From contig NZ_LVJR01000011.1 in NCBI RefSeq assembly GCF_001617365.1, positions 1-64,000 on the forward strand: 64,000 bases of DNA, read 5' to 3'. Each line of letters begins with the position of its first letter. Positions within the stretch are counted from its first letter, which is position 1. The DNA comes from Rhodanobacter sp. FW104-R8 (GTDB lineage: Bacteria > Pseudomonadota > Gammaproteobacteria > Xanthomonadales > Rhodanobacteraceae). Both the position numbers and the translations under genes were made by a program. This document shows, one piece after another, positions 42,399 through 52,451 of this stretch. The notes under the pieces are model-generated. The model was given only the letters and a program-made list of their open reading frames with translations. It did no database searches and was not told the origin of the DNA.

Positions 42399-43790
42399 TC
42401 AAAAGGCCGCGTGCACCTTGTCGACTGTGTCGTGGTGGATTGCAGGAATCTCGAATACCACCCGCAAACCGGCACCCCCGGTGCCGCATTCGGCGTGGAT
42501 GCGTCCGTTGTGAAGCTGGATGATGCTGCGGCAGATGGCGAGGCCCAGGCCACTGCCCTTGTCTTCGGTGTTCACCTGGTTGAAGCGGACGAAGCGCTCA
42601 AAAGCGCGTTCGTACTGGTCGTCCGTGAGTCCGGGGCCCTCGTCTTCGATGCTTACCCTCCAGATATGGCCTTCCAGCTCCGAGCGCAGCGTGATCAGGC
42701 CTCCGGGAGGCGACATCCTGAGCGCATTGGTGAGGATGTTCAGGACGACCTGGCGCAGCCAGCGCTCCTCGAAAGCAACCAGCCCCTCGCCGTAGTGGGT
42801 ACAGCTGAAACGGCAGCCCCGGTGCTCGGTGAGAGCCTGGACGTCCTGCTCGAAACTCCGCAGGAACCGGTGGGGATCCTGCACCACGAGATCCATGCGG
42901 ATTCCCTGCGCCTCGGCGCGGGAGAGGAACAGCAGCTCATCGACCATCTGGTTGACGCGGGCCAGTTCCTCCAGTTGGACGAGGACCGCTTCCTCGTGCG
43001 AATGGCCCAGATTGCCCTCGACCAGCAGCTTCTCGGCATGCAGCCTCACCAGGGAGAGCGGCGTCTTCAGCTCGTGCGATACCTCGGCCGCGAACTGGCG
43101 CACCTGGTTGAACGACGATTCCAGGCGGTCGAACATCTGGTTGAGCAGGGTGGCCAGGCCCGAGATCTCGTCCTCGACGCCGGTAACGGCAATCCGCTCG
43201 GTCAGGTTGTCCGAGCGGATGCGGTTTGCCGTTTCGCCGATCAGGCGAACCGGGCGCAGCATCACGCGGGAAAGCCCCAGCCCGATCGCGATGCTGGCCA
43301 GCAGCATGCCGATGAGCAGGGCGAGGCACACTTCGGTGTAGGCGACCATGGTCCTCCGGACCTGACCCATGGGCGTGCCGATACTGACGTCGAACGGCGG
43401 TAGCACGAACTCGGCTATCCGCAACTCGCCGACGCCCGGCATGACGCCCTCGAAGACATGTCTTTTAGGCACGTCGGGCAGCGGATTGCCGGCCAGGTTC
43501 TTCGAGCGGAACAGGTTCCCGCGACTGGGCGAATCGATGCTTATGTAGAACAATACCGACGCATATTCCGTGGTCTGGCGTATGCGTTCCTCGATGACTT
43601 CCCGGTTCAGCGACGGATAGTCCGAGCCGAGGCGCGCCTTGATCTGCTGGAACTCGGTGGCGTTCAGCAGATCCAGGTCGCGGATGACGTAGTTCTGCAG
43701 GAGCTGGTACCCGGCGATGAACAGGCTGGCGACAGTCAGCGTGGCGCTCAACGCATACCAGAACGTGATGCGCGCACCGATCGACTTCAT
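42399..43790 (-). CDS. Sensor histidine kinase of a two-component system
   Basis: A 463-aa membrane kinase. TM1 is at about 9-31, the periplasmic sensor at 32-148, TM2 at 149-171, HAMP at about 172-225 and HisKA at 229-290 with H239 in FAAEVSHELKTPLSLVRLH. The HATPase domain (about 335-450) has N, G1 and G2 boxes (NILTNALRMSPPGG, IEDEGPGLTDDQ, GSGLGLAICRSII). It resembles heavy-metal/CusS-type kinases in layout. Start ATG overlaps the response-regulator stop by 4 bp (ATGA). Confidence 0.92.
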   Translation of the reverse strand: MKSIGARITFWYALSATLTVASLFIAGYQLLQNYVIRDLDLLNATEFQQIKARLGSDYPSLNREVIEERIRQTTEYASVLFYISIDSPSRGNLFRSKNLAGNPLPDVPKRHVFEGVMPGVGELRIAEFVLPPFDVSIGTPMGQVRRTMVAYTEVCLALLIGMLLASIAIGLGLSRVMLRPVRLIGETANRIRSDNLTERIAVTGVEDEISGLATLLNQMFDRLESSFNQVRQFAAEVSHELKTPLSLVRLHAEKLLVEGNLGHSHEEAVLVQLEELARVNQMVDELLFLSRAEAQGIRMDLVVQDPHRFLRSFEQDVQALTEHRGCRFSCTHYGEGLVAFEERWLRQVVLNILTNALRMSPPGGLITLRSELEGHIWRVSIEDEGPGLTDDQYERAFERFVRFNQVNTEDKGSGLGLAICRSIIQLHNGRIHAECGTGGAGLRVVFEIPAIHHDTVDKVHAAF

Positions 43791-44446
43791 ACCAGCTGAT
43801 AGCCGATCCCGCGCAGGGTCTTGAACAGCGGTTCGGCCGGATTGGACTCCAGCTTCATGCGCAGCCGGCTCATGTAGACGTCCAGCAGGTTGTTGTCCGT
43901 CAGGCCGGGCCAGATCCTTTCGGAGATGTACGAGCGGGTAAGGGTGCGCCCCACGTTTTGCATGAAGATCTCGAGCAACGCGAATTCCCGGCTGGTGAGG
44001 TCGACGTTTTGCTCCTTCAGCTTGACCGTGTGGCCCAGCAGATCCATTCGCACGCAGCGGTGGGTGATCACCGTCTGCTTGACCGCCGACTGGCGGCGCA
44101 ACAGTGAGCGGACGTGGGCGCGCAGCTCCTCGAAGCTGAAGGGTTTCGGGAGATAATCATCGGCGCCGAGGTCGAGTCCCTTGATGCGGTCCTCCACGCT
44201 GTCGCGCGCACTGAGGATCAGCACCGGTTCGTTGAAACCCGCCCGGCGCCATTCGGAAAGCAGATGCAGTCCGTCACCGTCCGGCAGGCTCAGGTCGAGA
44301 ATGATGACGTCGTAGCTGGTTTCCGCGAGCGCGTCGCGCGCCTCCCGACACGTCACCACCCAGGTGACGGTGTAGGCACATTCGCTCAGCCCCTGCTTGA
44401 GAAACGTCCCCAGGCGTTGCTGGTCTTCGACGATGAGTATTTTCAT
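43787..44446 (-). CDS. OmpR/PhoB-family response regulator
   Basis: A 219-aa regulator: receiver domain at 1-118 with phospho-acceptor D51 (YDVIILDLSLPDGDG) and K102 (DDYLPKPFSFEEL); winged-helix DNA-binding domain at 125-219 (LTSREFALLEIFMQNVGRTLTRSYISERIW, LLDVYMSRLRMKLE, TLRGIGYQLV). It is the first gene of the pair with the kinase. It is divergent from the uptake locus beginning at 44845, which is a candidate target. Confidence 0.93.
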   Translation of the reverse strand: MKILIVEDQQRLGTFLKQGLSECAYTVTWVVTCREARDALAETSYDVIILDLSLPDGDGLHLLSEWRRAGFNEPVLILSARDSVEDRIKGLDLGADDYLPKPFSFEELRAHVRSLLRRQSAVKQTVITHRCVRMDLLGHTVKLKEQNVDLTSREFALLEIFMQNVGRTLTRSYISERIWPGLTDNNLLDVYMSRLRMKLESNPAEPLFKTLRGIGYQLV

Positions 44447-44844
44447 GCTGCCCCAGCCGATTGACACTGGTGCAGCGAGTCTAGGATAGCGGCGCGCGAA
44501 ACCGATGATGCGTCGCACAACCCTGTGCGCACCGAACCGCCGCACGCGAGGCGATGGCCCGGGCGGTGGAGCACCGTACCTGCGCAGCCATCGACCGGCG
44601 GCTTCGCAGACCCGCCACGGCATGGTGTTGCGCGGCTGCCCGCGGCGCACATCCGCCCCTGAATATCTTTTAAGAATGGCTACAGGTATCCGCAAGGTGA
44701 TGCATCTAGGGTGCAGCCGTGCCTTGGACCTTCGAGGCGCGTTTCAGGCAACAAGCCCGTCGTTTCAAGGACACCTGACGCCGTTCGCCAATCGCCAATC
44801 GCCGCTGCAATCATCCAGCCATCCAGCCGTCGAGGAAAGTTTCC
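44447..44844. other. Divergent control region between two-component and uptake loci
   Basis: About 400 bp. An AT-richer stretch (ATATCTTTTAAGAATGG, near 44662) stands out and may hold the plus-strand promoter. Short direct repeats occur at 44787 (GCCAATC twice) and 44813 (ATCCAGCC twice). The plus ribosome site GAGGAAAG precedes 44845. No gene is seen. Confidence 0.5.
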
Positions 44845-46677
44845 ATGGTTCGTTCCGCACTGTTTCTGGCTACTGCCCTGCTGGCCCCATCGCTGTTTGC
44901 CCAGGTTCCCTCAAAAATCTATGCCCAGGAGCTGGTGGACGGCACGCTAGAGGCGCACCCCGACATTGCCATCCTGGCGATGCACGTGACGCCGCCGAAG
45001 CAGCCGGACAACGTCATCATCGCCTCCAACATCGGCCGCATCGGCAAGAAGGCCGACGAGGACGACATGAATGTCGTCAACAACGGCAAGACGAACCTGG
45101 AGGTCAACAAGGCGGGCGACCACTTCGAGGTCGAGCTGCCGCTGCTGGACATCACCGGCGACCGCATCGGCGCGCTCAGCGTCGTGTATCCGTACAAGGC
45201 CGGCGACGACAAGGCGGCACTGGAGAAGCGGGCCGAGGCGGTGCGCGACCAGCTGAGCCGGAAAATTTCCAACGTCGGCAATCTGACCCAGCCCTACCAG
45301 TTCAATCCGGCCGTTCCCACCCATACCTATGCGCAGCAGCTGGTCGAGCAGACCATGGCCGCGCATCCCAGGCTGCTTATCCTGATGCTGCACGCCGTGC
45401 CGCCGGGCACGTCGACCAACGTGGTAGTGGGATCGAGCATCGGCCGTTTCGGCAAGGCGGCCGACGAAGACGACATGCGCGCGATCAACACCGGCATCCC
45501 CAACCTCGAGGTCAACGGCAACCGCTTCGAGGTGGAGACGCGCCTGCTCGACGCCAAGGGCCGGACGCTCGGCGCGGCGGGCATCGTGCTTCCGTACAAG
45601 CCGGGCGACGACAAGGCGGCGCTGCAGCGCGAAGGGTTTGCGATCCGCGACGAGCTGCGCGCGAAGATTCCCTCGCTGGCGAAGCTGATGGAACCCATGC
45701 CGGCAGCGGCGGCCGTGGCCGACCCGACGGCTACCCTGGCCGGGCGCAGCACCAGCTGGAAGCCCGGGTACGCCGGCGATTTCGATCACTTCGGTATTGA
45801 CGTCAAGGGCAATCGCCTGTTCCTGGCGGCCGAGGATCACGGCACGCTCGAGCTGTTCAACCTGAAGACCGGCCAGCATGAGCGCACCCTCACCGGTTTC
45901 GAGACGCCGCACGCGATCATCTACCTGCCCGAGCACAACCGCCTGATCGTCACCGACAGCGGCAAGGGCATGACCAAGGTACTCGATGCCACCACCTACA
46001 AGGTCGTGGGCCACCTCGCGCTGGAACCCGGCGCCGACTCGGCCGAATACGACACCTCGACCGGCCACCTGTACATCGTCACCGGCGGCAAGGACGTGGA
46101 CATGAAGGACTGCTTCCTCAACGAGGTGGATCCGCTCACCGGCCATGTGTACGCCAAGCTGCGGTTCGACTCGGACCACACCGAGGCGGTCAAGGACGAG
46201 CAGCACGGCAACCGGCTGTTCGTGAACGTGGCCGACCACAACGAAGTGGACGTCGTCGACAAGAAGACGTTCAAGGTGATCGCGCGCTGGCCGCTCAGCG
46301 GCGCCCAGACCAACCTGACCATGGCGCTGGACGAGGCCGGCCACCGCCTGTTCGTCGGCACCCGCAGCCCCAGCAAACTGCTCGTGCTCAACACCGATAC
46401 CGGTGCCACCGTGGCCAGCCTGGATGCGCCGGCGACTTCGGACGGGCTGTTCTACGACAGCGCCAGGAAGCGCGTGTATGTGCCCGGCGGCGACGGCTAT
46501 CTCGGCGTGTTCCAGCAGGTCACCCCCGACCTCTACGCCGCGCGGCCGCGCATCCCCAGCGCGACCGGCGCCAAGTCGGGCATCGTGGTGCCGCAGCTGG
46601 ACCGCCTCTACCTGGCCGCCTCGCCCGGCGAGCACGGCAAGGGCGGCGAAGTGCTGTGGTACTCGCTGGGCCGATAG
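44845..46677 (+). CDS. Duplicated-domain protein fused to a YncE-type beta-propeller
   Basis: A 610-aa exported protein with a signal peptide (MVRSALFLATALLAPSLFAQ). Residues 25-141 and 161-275 are two copies of one domain: YAQELV/YAQQLV, AHPxxxILxxHxxPP, SNIGRIGKKADEDDM/SSIGRFGKAADEDDM, NLEVN and YPYKAGDDKAAL/LPYKPGDDKAAL. The rest (about 315-610) is a YncE/SMP-30-like beta-propeller (VTDSGKGMTKVLDATTYKVVGHL). The duplicated domain resembles extracytoplasmic sensor folds, but I do not recognise it. It is probably periplasmic and binds a ligand handled by the downstream TonB receptor. It is 9 bp upstream of a second propeller gene. Confidence 0.85.
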   Translation: MVRSALFLATALLAPSLFAQVPSKIYAQELVDGTLEAHPDIAILAMHVTPPKQPDNVIIASNIGRIGKKADEDDMNVVNNGKTNLEVNKAGDHFEVELPLLDITGDRIGALSVVYPYKAGDDKAALEKRAEAVRDQLSRKISNVGNLTQPYQFNPAVPTHTYAQQLVEQTMAAHPRLLILMLHAVPPGTSTNVVVGSSIGRFGKAADEDDMRAINTGIPNLEVNGNRFEVETRLLDAKGRTLGAAGIVLPYKPGDDKAALQREGFAIRDELRAKIPSLAKLMEPMPAAAAVADPTATLAGRSTSWKPGYAGDFDHFGIDVKGNRLFLAAEDHGTLELFNLKTGQHERTLTGFETPHAIIYLPEHNRLIVTDSGKGMTKVLDATTYKVVGHLALEPGADSAEYDTSTGHLYIVTGGKDVDMKDCFLNEVDPLTGHVYAKLRFDSDHTEAVKDEQHGNRLFVNVADHNEVDVVDKKTFKVIARWPLSGAQTNLTMALDEAGHRLFVGTRSPSKLLVLNTDTGATVASLDAPATSDGLFYDSARKRVYVPGGDGYLGVFQQVTPDLYAARPRIPSATGAKSGIVVPQLDRLYLAASPGEHGKGGEVLWYSLGR

Positions 46678-46686
46678 GAGTCAGTG

Positions 46687-47790
46687 ATGCATCCGGACCA
46701 TCAACAGGAAAAGACGCGGCCACGCATCCCGTTGGCTGCCATCTCGATCGCACTGCTCGGCCTCGCCCTGCTGCCGTCGCCGGGTCATGCCGCGACGCGC
46801 TTCTACCGTCTCGGTTCGGCGGTGACCCTGCCGGGCAAGGCGCCGGGGTGGGATTACCTGACCTACGATGCCGCCCGCTCGCACCTGTTCATCGGCCGTC
46901 GGCATAGTGGCGCCACCGTGTTCGACGTGGCGGCACAAAAGGTCGTTGCGACGATCGCCGATTCCGAAGGTGCGAACAAGGCGATCCTCGTGCCCCAACT
47001 CGATCGCGGCTACACCGTCAACGGAGACGGCACCACCACCGAGTTCGAGCTGGCGTCGCTGAAGACGGTCCGACGCATCCGCTTCGGCGACGACGCCGAT
47101 GCGGGCAGCTACGAACCGGTGACCGGGCAGGTTCTCTTCACCATGGGCGACAGCGGGAAGGTCGCCTTCCTGGATGCCCGCAGCGGCCAGCCCGTCGCCA
47201 CGCTGCCGCTGCCCAGCCACAAGATCGAGGCGTCGGCCCCGGACGGCCAAGGCCACATCTTCGTGGCCGAGCGCGACCGCGATGCGGTGGTGCGCATCGA
47301 CGCCCGCACGCATGCGGTCACGGCAACCTGGTCGACCGCGCCCTGCAGCCAGCCCACCGGGCTGGACTACGACGCCAAGAGCCGGCGCGTCTTCGTCGGT
47401 TGCCGCAGCGAGCGGCCGCTGCTGGCCGTGCTCGACGCCGACACCGGCGCCGTGGTGGCGAGCCTGCCGATCGGCCGCGGCAACGATGGCGTGGCGTTCA
47501 ACCCCGCCACCGGCCGCATCTACGCGTCCAACGGCGTGGACGCCAACCTGCTGGTGATCGACCAGTTGGGCGCCGACAGCTACCGGCTCGAACAGGCCAT
47601 CACCACCCGGCCGACGGCGCGAACGCTGGCGCTCGACCCGCAGCGCGATCGCGTGTACCTGGTCGCCGCCGAAGGGGGCGTCGACCCGGCCATGAAAGTG
47701 GACACCGCGGTGGCGCCGTTTTACCCGAACTTCTATTTCGACCATAGCTTCACCGTACTGACCTACCAAAGAACTGAAACAACAAACTGA
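46687..47790 (+). CDS. YncE-family beta-propeller protein
   Basis: A 367-aa exported propeller. The ATG at 46687 follows AGGAG; an in-frame GTG at 46684 is also possible. The signal anchor is RIPLAAISIALLGLALLPSPGHAA. Repeats include YDAARSHLFIGRRHSGATVFDVAAQKVVATI, SGKVAFLDARSGQPVATLPL and VVASLPIGRGNDGVAFNPATGRIYASNG. Such proteins often accompany TonB receptors and bind unknown ligands in the periplasm. It is 97 bp before the receptor gene. Confidence 0.87.
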   Translation: MHPDHQQEKTRPRIPLAAISIALLGLALLPSPGHAATRFYRLGSAVTLPGKAPGWDYLTYDAARSHLFIGRRHSGATVFDVAAQKVVATIADSEGANKAILVPQLDRGYTVNGDGTTTEFELASLKTVRRIRFGDDADAGSYEPVTGQVLFTMGDSGKVAFLDARSGQPVATLPLPSHKIEASAPDGQGHIFVAERDRDAVVRIDARTHAVTATWSTAPCSQPTGLDYDAKSRRVFVGCRSERPLLAVLDADTGAVVASLPIGRGNDGVAFNPATGRIYASNGVDANLLVIDQLGADSYRLEQAITTRPTARTLALDPQRDRVYLVAAEGGVDPAMKVDTAVAPFYPNFYFDHSFTVLTYQRTETTN

Positions 47791-47886
47791 ATACAGTCGC
47801 TGCGCACCGCCCCGGGATGTCGATGCATGGGGAAGGGCCCGTCGCGCGGATTGCCCGGAACCTGACGTGATACCTGGGGAGATACC

Positions 47887-50808
47887 ATGCAGAACCATCC
47901 ACGCAATGCGCTGTTCGGCGCGCTGTTCCTGAGCGTCGGCCTGGCCGGCCACGCCACGGCGGCGGCCGCCACCGGCGCTGACACCGGCAATCCCGGCCAG
48001 GCCAAGAAAGTGACCACCCTGGATGTGGTTACGGTGACCGGGTCGAATATTCCCACCACACCGGATCAGGCGGTGGTGCCGGTAACGTCCATCGACAGCG
48101 ACGCGATCAAGGCCAGCGGCGTCAATACCAACGTGCTCGACCTGCTGCGCAAGGTGGTGCCGTCGTTCGCCGGCCGCGGCAATGCGGGCAACAGCAACGC
48201 CAACAACACCAACCAGAACACCGCCGGCGGCTCGCAGATCCAGCTGCGCAACCTGGACACGCTGGTGCTGGTCAACGGCCGCCGCGTGGCGACCAGCGGC
48301 ATCAACGGCATCGGCGGCAAGAGCTTCGTCGACGCCAACGAGATACCGGTGGCGGCGATCGACCACATCGAGGTGCTCACCGACGGCGCCTCGGCCATCT
48401 ACGGCTCGGACGCCATCGGTGGCGTCGTCAACATCATCCTGAAATCGGACTACCAGGGCGTGCAGGTGGGCGCGCGCTACGGCTCGGCCAAGGGACATTA
48501 CGGCGAGCGTTCCGCCTATGTGGTGGCCGGCACGTCCGGGCACGGCATCAGCGTCACGGCCACGGCGAGCACCTCGAAGAGCGATCCGCTGCGCCAGAAC
48601 GCGCGCAGTTTCAGCAGCCCGTTCACCGGGCACCTGTCCAACGTGCCCGGCGCGGTCGGCGCCAACGGCCTGTTCCCCGGCGCCCTCCTGGCACCAGGGG
48701 TGGATTCGCCCGGCATGCGCAATCCGACCGGCACGCAGGCAACGGCGACCGCGGTCAACGACCTCATCAACAACGGTACCTACGTGGCGACCACGCCGGC
48801 CGGGGTGGCGTCCGGCTACGACCTGTCGCGGTTCCAGACCCTGCTGCTGAGGCAGAAGCAGGATGCATTCACCGTCAACGCGACCGCCGACCTGATCGAC
48901 GACGATCGGCTCAGCGCGTTCGGCGACGCCATCTACTCGCATACCCGCAGCTTCACCCAGTTCCTGCCGATCTCCTCCACCGTGACGGTACCGGCGGGCG
49001 CGCCGCACAACCCGCTGGCCGGCCCGTTCAAGCAGGTCATCTTCGCCTATCAGCCGCGGCCCAAGCAGTACTTCAACGACTCCGTGGCCAAGCGCGTGAC
49101 CGGCGGACTGCGTGGCGACATCGGCGGCGGCTGGAGCTGGGAGGTATCGGGCGTGCACAGCGAGGACAAGCTCGAGCAGCAACAGCGCAACGTGATCTAT
49201 GCACCCAATCTTTCGCGCGCGATCGCCGGCGGCTACGACGCGCAGGGCAATCCCCTCGCCGGCGGCAGCTACAGCCGCGTGGCGACTGGGTTTTCCGGCG
49301 CCGGCCCGTTCGTGATCCAGCCGGCGCTGGATCCCTTCGCGCTGGCGGGCGGCATCACGCCGGCGATGCTCGGCAACCTCTACGGCACCGAGGTGATCGA
49401 CGCGAAGAGCACGCTGAACTCGGTCGACGCCAAACTGGTCGGCAAGCTGTTCGAGTTGCCCGCCGGCGCGATCGGATTTGCCGCAGGCGCGGGCACGCGC
49501 AGGGAAGCGCTCTCCGCGCACACCGATCCCAACGGCACCAATACCGGCCCGACCAACCACAACTGGATCGGCGGCATCGGCGCCGATCCGTTCTCGAAGA
49601 GCCGCACCATCGACAGTGCCTATGCCGAATTCCGCGTGCCGATCACCAGCGCGTCGTGGACCCTGCCGGGTGCGCATGCGTTCGATCTGGTGGGCGCGGT
49701 GCGCGCCGAGAGATACAGCGACGCCGGCCACTCGCTGGTGCCCAAGATCGGCTTCCGCTGGGAGCCGTTCGACTCCCAGTTCACCGTGCGCGGATCGTTT
49801 TCACGTTCGTTCACTGCACCGACGCTGTATGCGATGTTCGGCCCCACCGATACGCGGCAGATCGGCAGCGGCGTGATCCGGTCGGTGTTCGGCCTGCCGG
49901 GACTGCAATTCAACGGCGAGGACGGCAACAACCCCAACCTGAAGCCGAGCAAGGCGGTTACCCGCTCACTGGGCGTCACCTTCAACCCGGCCGCGCTCAA
50001 GGGCCTCACCGTCACGCTGGACTATTCGTCGGTGGACCAGCGCGGTTACCCCGGCGGCATCGGCTTCACCAATATCCTGCAGAGTGTGGACCAGCTCGGT
50101 GCGGCGTCGCCGTTCTCGGGCAACCTCGCGCTGGGCAATTTCCCCGGACTGCCCGGCGCCACCGCGTTCACTGCGCCGGGCCAGGTGGGCAACTACCTGC
50201 GCTCGGGCGGCGATCCGAACAACCTCTACGCGATCGACCGCTTCACCAACCTGGGCGGCCTGCACGTGCGCTCGGCCAACCTCACGGCGCAGTACTACTT
50301 CACCACCGCCAACCTGGGCACGTTCACGCTGGCCACCAACGGCGCAATGTTCTTCAAGTACCAGTTCCAGGCCCTGCCGGGGCAGGCGTTCTACAACTAC
50401 GCCGGCTTCGCCACCAACGGCGGCACCGGCGTGCAGGGAACGATCCCGAAGTACAGCTTCTACACCACCCTCGACTGGCAGTACGGCAACTGGGACGCGA
50501 ACCTCGGCAATACCTACATGTCCGCAGTCACCGATATCGGCCCGGGCGGGCTGGTCTATGCCACCAGCAAGACCTTGAAGCCGCTGGGCGTGAGCAGCTA
50601 CACCACGTGGGACCTCCGCGTGGGTTACGCCAGGGACCTGGAAGCATCCGGCCTGGTCAAGGGCTGGTCGGTCGGCGCGGGCATCAACAACCTGTTCGAC
50701 CGCATGCCGCCACGCGCGCCGCAGGCGTTCACCGACAACAACGCCGACGTGTCCACCTATTCGCCGATCGGGCGACTGGTCTATGCCATGGCGTCGATCA
50801 AGTTCTGA
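47887..50808 (+). CDS. TonB-dependent outer-membrane receptor
   Basis: A 973-aa receptor. It has a signal peptide (to about residue 27), a TonB box (LDVVTVTGSNI, about 46-56), a plug domain (VVPVTSIDSDAIKASGVNTNVLDLLRKVVPS to IDHIEVLTDGASAIYGSDAIGGVVNIILK) and a 22-strand barrel (FTVRGSFSRSFTAPTLYAMFG; ending IGRLVYAMASIKF with the aromatic C-terminus). The subclass is that of large Oar/carbohydrate-type receptors common in Xanthomonadales rather than classical siderophore receptors. Imports its ligand using TonB. Substrate unknown; the neighbouring MFS gene suggests a small organic compound. Confidence 0.93.
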   Translation: MQNHPRNALFGALFLSVGLAGHATAAAATGADTGNPGQAKKVTTLDVVTVTGSNIPTTPDQAVVPVTSIDSDAIKASGVNTNVLDLLRKVVPSFAGRGNAGNSNANNTNQNTAGGSQIQLRNLDTLVLVNGRRVATSGINGIGGKSFVDANEIPVAAIDHIEVLTDGASAIYGSDAIGGVVNIILKSDYQGVQVGARYGSAKGHYGERSAYVVAGTSGHGISVTATASTSKSDPLRQNARSFSSPFTGHLSNVPGAVGANGLFPGALLAPGVDSPGMRNPTGTQATATAVNDLINNGTYVATTPAGVASGYDLSRFQTLLLRQKQDAFTVNATADLIDDDRLSAFGDAIYSHTRSFTQFLPISSTVTVPAGAPHNPLAGPFKQVIFAYQPRPKQYFNDSVAKRVTGGLRGDIGGGWSWEVSGVHSEDKLEQQQRNVIYAPNLSRAIAGGYDAQGNPLAGGSYSRVATGFSGAGPFVIQPALDPFALAGGITPAMLGNLYGTEVIDAKSTLNSVDAKLVGKLFELPAGAIGFAAGAGTRREALSAHTDPNGTNTGPTNHNWIGGIGADPFSKSRTIDSAYAEFRVPITSASWTLPGAHAFDLVGAVRAERYSDAGHSLVPKIGFRWEPFDSQFTVRGSFSRSFTAPTLYAMFGPTDTRQIGSGVIRSVFGLPGLQFNGEDGNNPNLKPSKAVTRSLGVTFNPAALKGLTVTLDYSSVDQRGYPGGIGFTNILQSVDQLGAASPFSGNLALGNFPGLPGATAFTAPGQVGNYLRSGGDPNNLYAIDRFTNLGGLHVRSANLTAQYYFTTANLGTFTLATNGAMFFKYQFQALPGQAFYNYAGFATNGGTGVQGTIPKYSFYTTLDWQYGNWDANLGNTYMSAVTDIGPGGLVYATSKTLKPLGVSSYTTWDLRVGYARDLEASGLVKGWSVGAGINNLFDRMPPRAPQAFTDNNADVSTYSPIGRLVYAMASIKF

Positions 50809-50939
50809 TGCGATCCATCGCCCGCTCCGGTGATTCTCGCCATGGCCAGCCGGTCCTGCGCGATCCTCGCCGCTGCGGCACGTCCACAGCGTCGCCCGGC
50901 CCCGCCGGGGACGATCCACACTACCGACAGGCAACCCCC

Positions 50940-52340
50940 GTGTCCGAAATCGAATCAGCCAGAATCGCCGCCCGCCTCGACCGACTGCCACCGTCGCGTA
51001 CGGTCTGGACCATCGTCATACTGATTTCGCTGGGCGGCGTCTTCGAGTTCTACGACCTGTTTTTCACCGGCTACGTGGCGCCGGGAATGATCAAGTCGGG
51101 CCTGTTCACTCCGCAATCGCTGGGGTTCTTAGCCGCGCTCGACAGCATCAAGGTCGCGGGATTCGGCACGTTCGTCTTCAGCACGTTCGCCGGCCTGTGG
51201 TTCGGCGTGGTGCTGCTGGGCCACCTGCCGGACCGCTTCGGCCGGCGGCCGGTATTCACCTGGTCGCTGATCTGGTACGTCGCCTGCACCGCGATCATGG
51301 CGTTCCAGCAAACCGGGGAGATGCTGAACATCTGGCGCTTCATCGCCGGCATCGGCTTCGCCGTGCAGCTGATCACCATCGACACCTACATCTCCGAGCT
51401 GATTCCGGGCCCCGAGCGTGGCCGGGCTTTTTCCATCAACCAGTTCATCACCTTCTGCGTGGTTCCCATCGTCGCCCTGCTGGCGTGGCTGCTGGTGCCG
51501 CTCAGCCCGCTCGCTCTCGACGGCTGGCGCTGGGTCGTGCTGATCGGCTCGATCGGCGCCGGGGTCGTGTGGCTGCTTGTCCGAAAGATACCGGAGAGCC
51601 CGCGCTGGCTTGCCCTGAAAGGGCGTGTCGACGAAGCGGAAGCGGTAGTCGCGATGATCGAAAGGAAGGTCCGCGCGGAAACCGGCCAGGACCTGCCGGC
51701 GCCCCGGCAGGAGTCGACCGAAGAGAAAGGCCGCGGAAGATTCCTGGAGATATTCTCGGCGACCTATCGAAAGCGCACGCTGATGCTTTCGGTATTCAAC
51801 ATGGCACAGGTGGTCGGTTTCTACGGTTTCGCGGCATGGGTGCCGACCTTGCTGATCGCCCGCGGAATCACCCTGACGCACAGCCTCGAATACTCGTTCA
51901 TCATCGCGATCGCCAATCCCTTCGGGCCGCTGCTGGGCACGCTGTTCGCCGACCGCATCGAGCGCAAGCTGCAGATCATCCTCGGGCTGGTGGTCATGGG
52001 ACTGGCGATGCTGGCTTTCTCGCAGGTCAGCGATCCGCCCGCCCTGATCGCCCTCGGCGTACTGTTCACCCTTGCCGCCAACGTGATGTCGTACGCGTAC
52101 CACAGCTATCAGGCGGAGCTCTATCCCACCCGCATCCGGGCCCGCGCCATCGGCTTCGTGTACTCGTGGAGCCGGATCGCCGCCGCCTTTGCGGGCCTCG
52201 CCATCGGTTATTTCCTGAATGAGGGCGGCGTACTCGCGGTAGCCGTGTTCATTGCCATCGCCATGGTCACCGGCATCGCCGTCATCGGCCTGTTCGGGCC
52301 GACGACGAAGGGCATGGCCCTGGAAAGGATCAACCACTGA
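50940..52340 (+). CDS. MFS transporter (metabolite:H+ symporter type)
   Basis: A 466-aa permease with twelve predicted helices. The MFS motif is GHLPDRFGRRPVFTWSLIWY, and the sugar-transporter-like motifs are IPESPRWLALKGRVDEAEAVV and YQAELYPTRIRARAIGFVYSWSR. It fits the sugar or aromatic-acid symporter subfamily. The start is the GTG at 50940 (VSEIESARI). An ATG at 50808 overlapping the receptor stop is in frame, but the extra 44 residues look non-coding. It likely carries the receptor's ligand across the inner membrane. Confidence 0.88.
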   Translation: MSEIESARIAARLDRLPPSRTVWTIVILISLGGVFEFYDLFFTGYVAPGMIKSGLFTPQSLGFLAALDSIKVAGFGTFVFSTFAGLWFGVVLLGHLPDRFGRRPVFTWSLIWYVACTAIMAFQQTGEMLNIWRFIAGIGFAVQLITIDTYISELIPGPERGRAFSINQFITFCVVPIVALLAWLLVPLSPLALDGWRWVVLIGSIGAGVVWLLVRKIPESPRWLALKGRVDEAEAVVAMIERKVRAETGQDLPAPRQESTEEKGRGRFLEIFSATYRKRTLMLSVFNMAQVVGFYGFAAWVPTLLIARGITLTHSLEYSFIIAIANPFGPLLGTLFADRIERKLQIILGLVVMGLAMLAFSQVSDPPALIALGVLFTLAANVMSYAYHSYQAELYPTRIRARAIGFVYSWSRIAAAFAGLAIGYFLNEGGVLAVAVFIAIAMVTGIAVIGLFGPTTKGMALERINH

Positions 52341-52451
52341 TTCGATCAGGCATCGCCCGGCGGTCTTCGGCCATGCCGCCGCCGACTCCCGGCAAACCGG
52401 CGCTGCGCCAAGTCGAAAGCCGCCGGCACGGCAAAACGGCCGGCACGCCGG

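Noticed and set aside
46681-49731. 1016-aa minus-strand frame
   Set aside because: Antisense to the YncE and TonB receptor genes; low-complexity Arg/Gly/His composition.
50808-50940. Upstream ATG start for the MFS gene
   Set aside because: The extra 44 residues are Arg/Gly/Pro-rich without family similarity; GTG at 50940 gives the usual N-terminus. It is kept only as an alternative.
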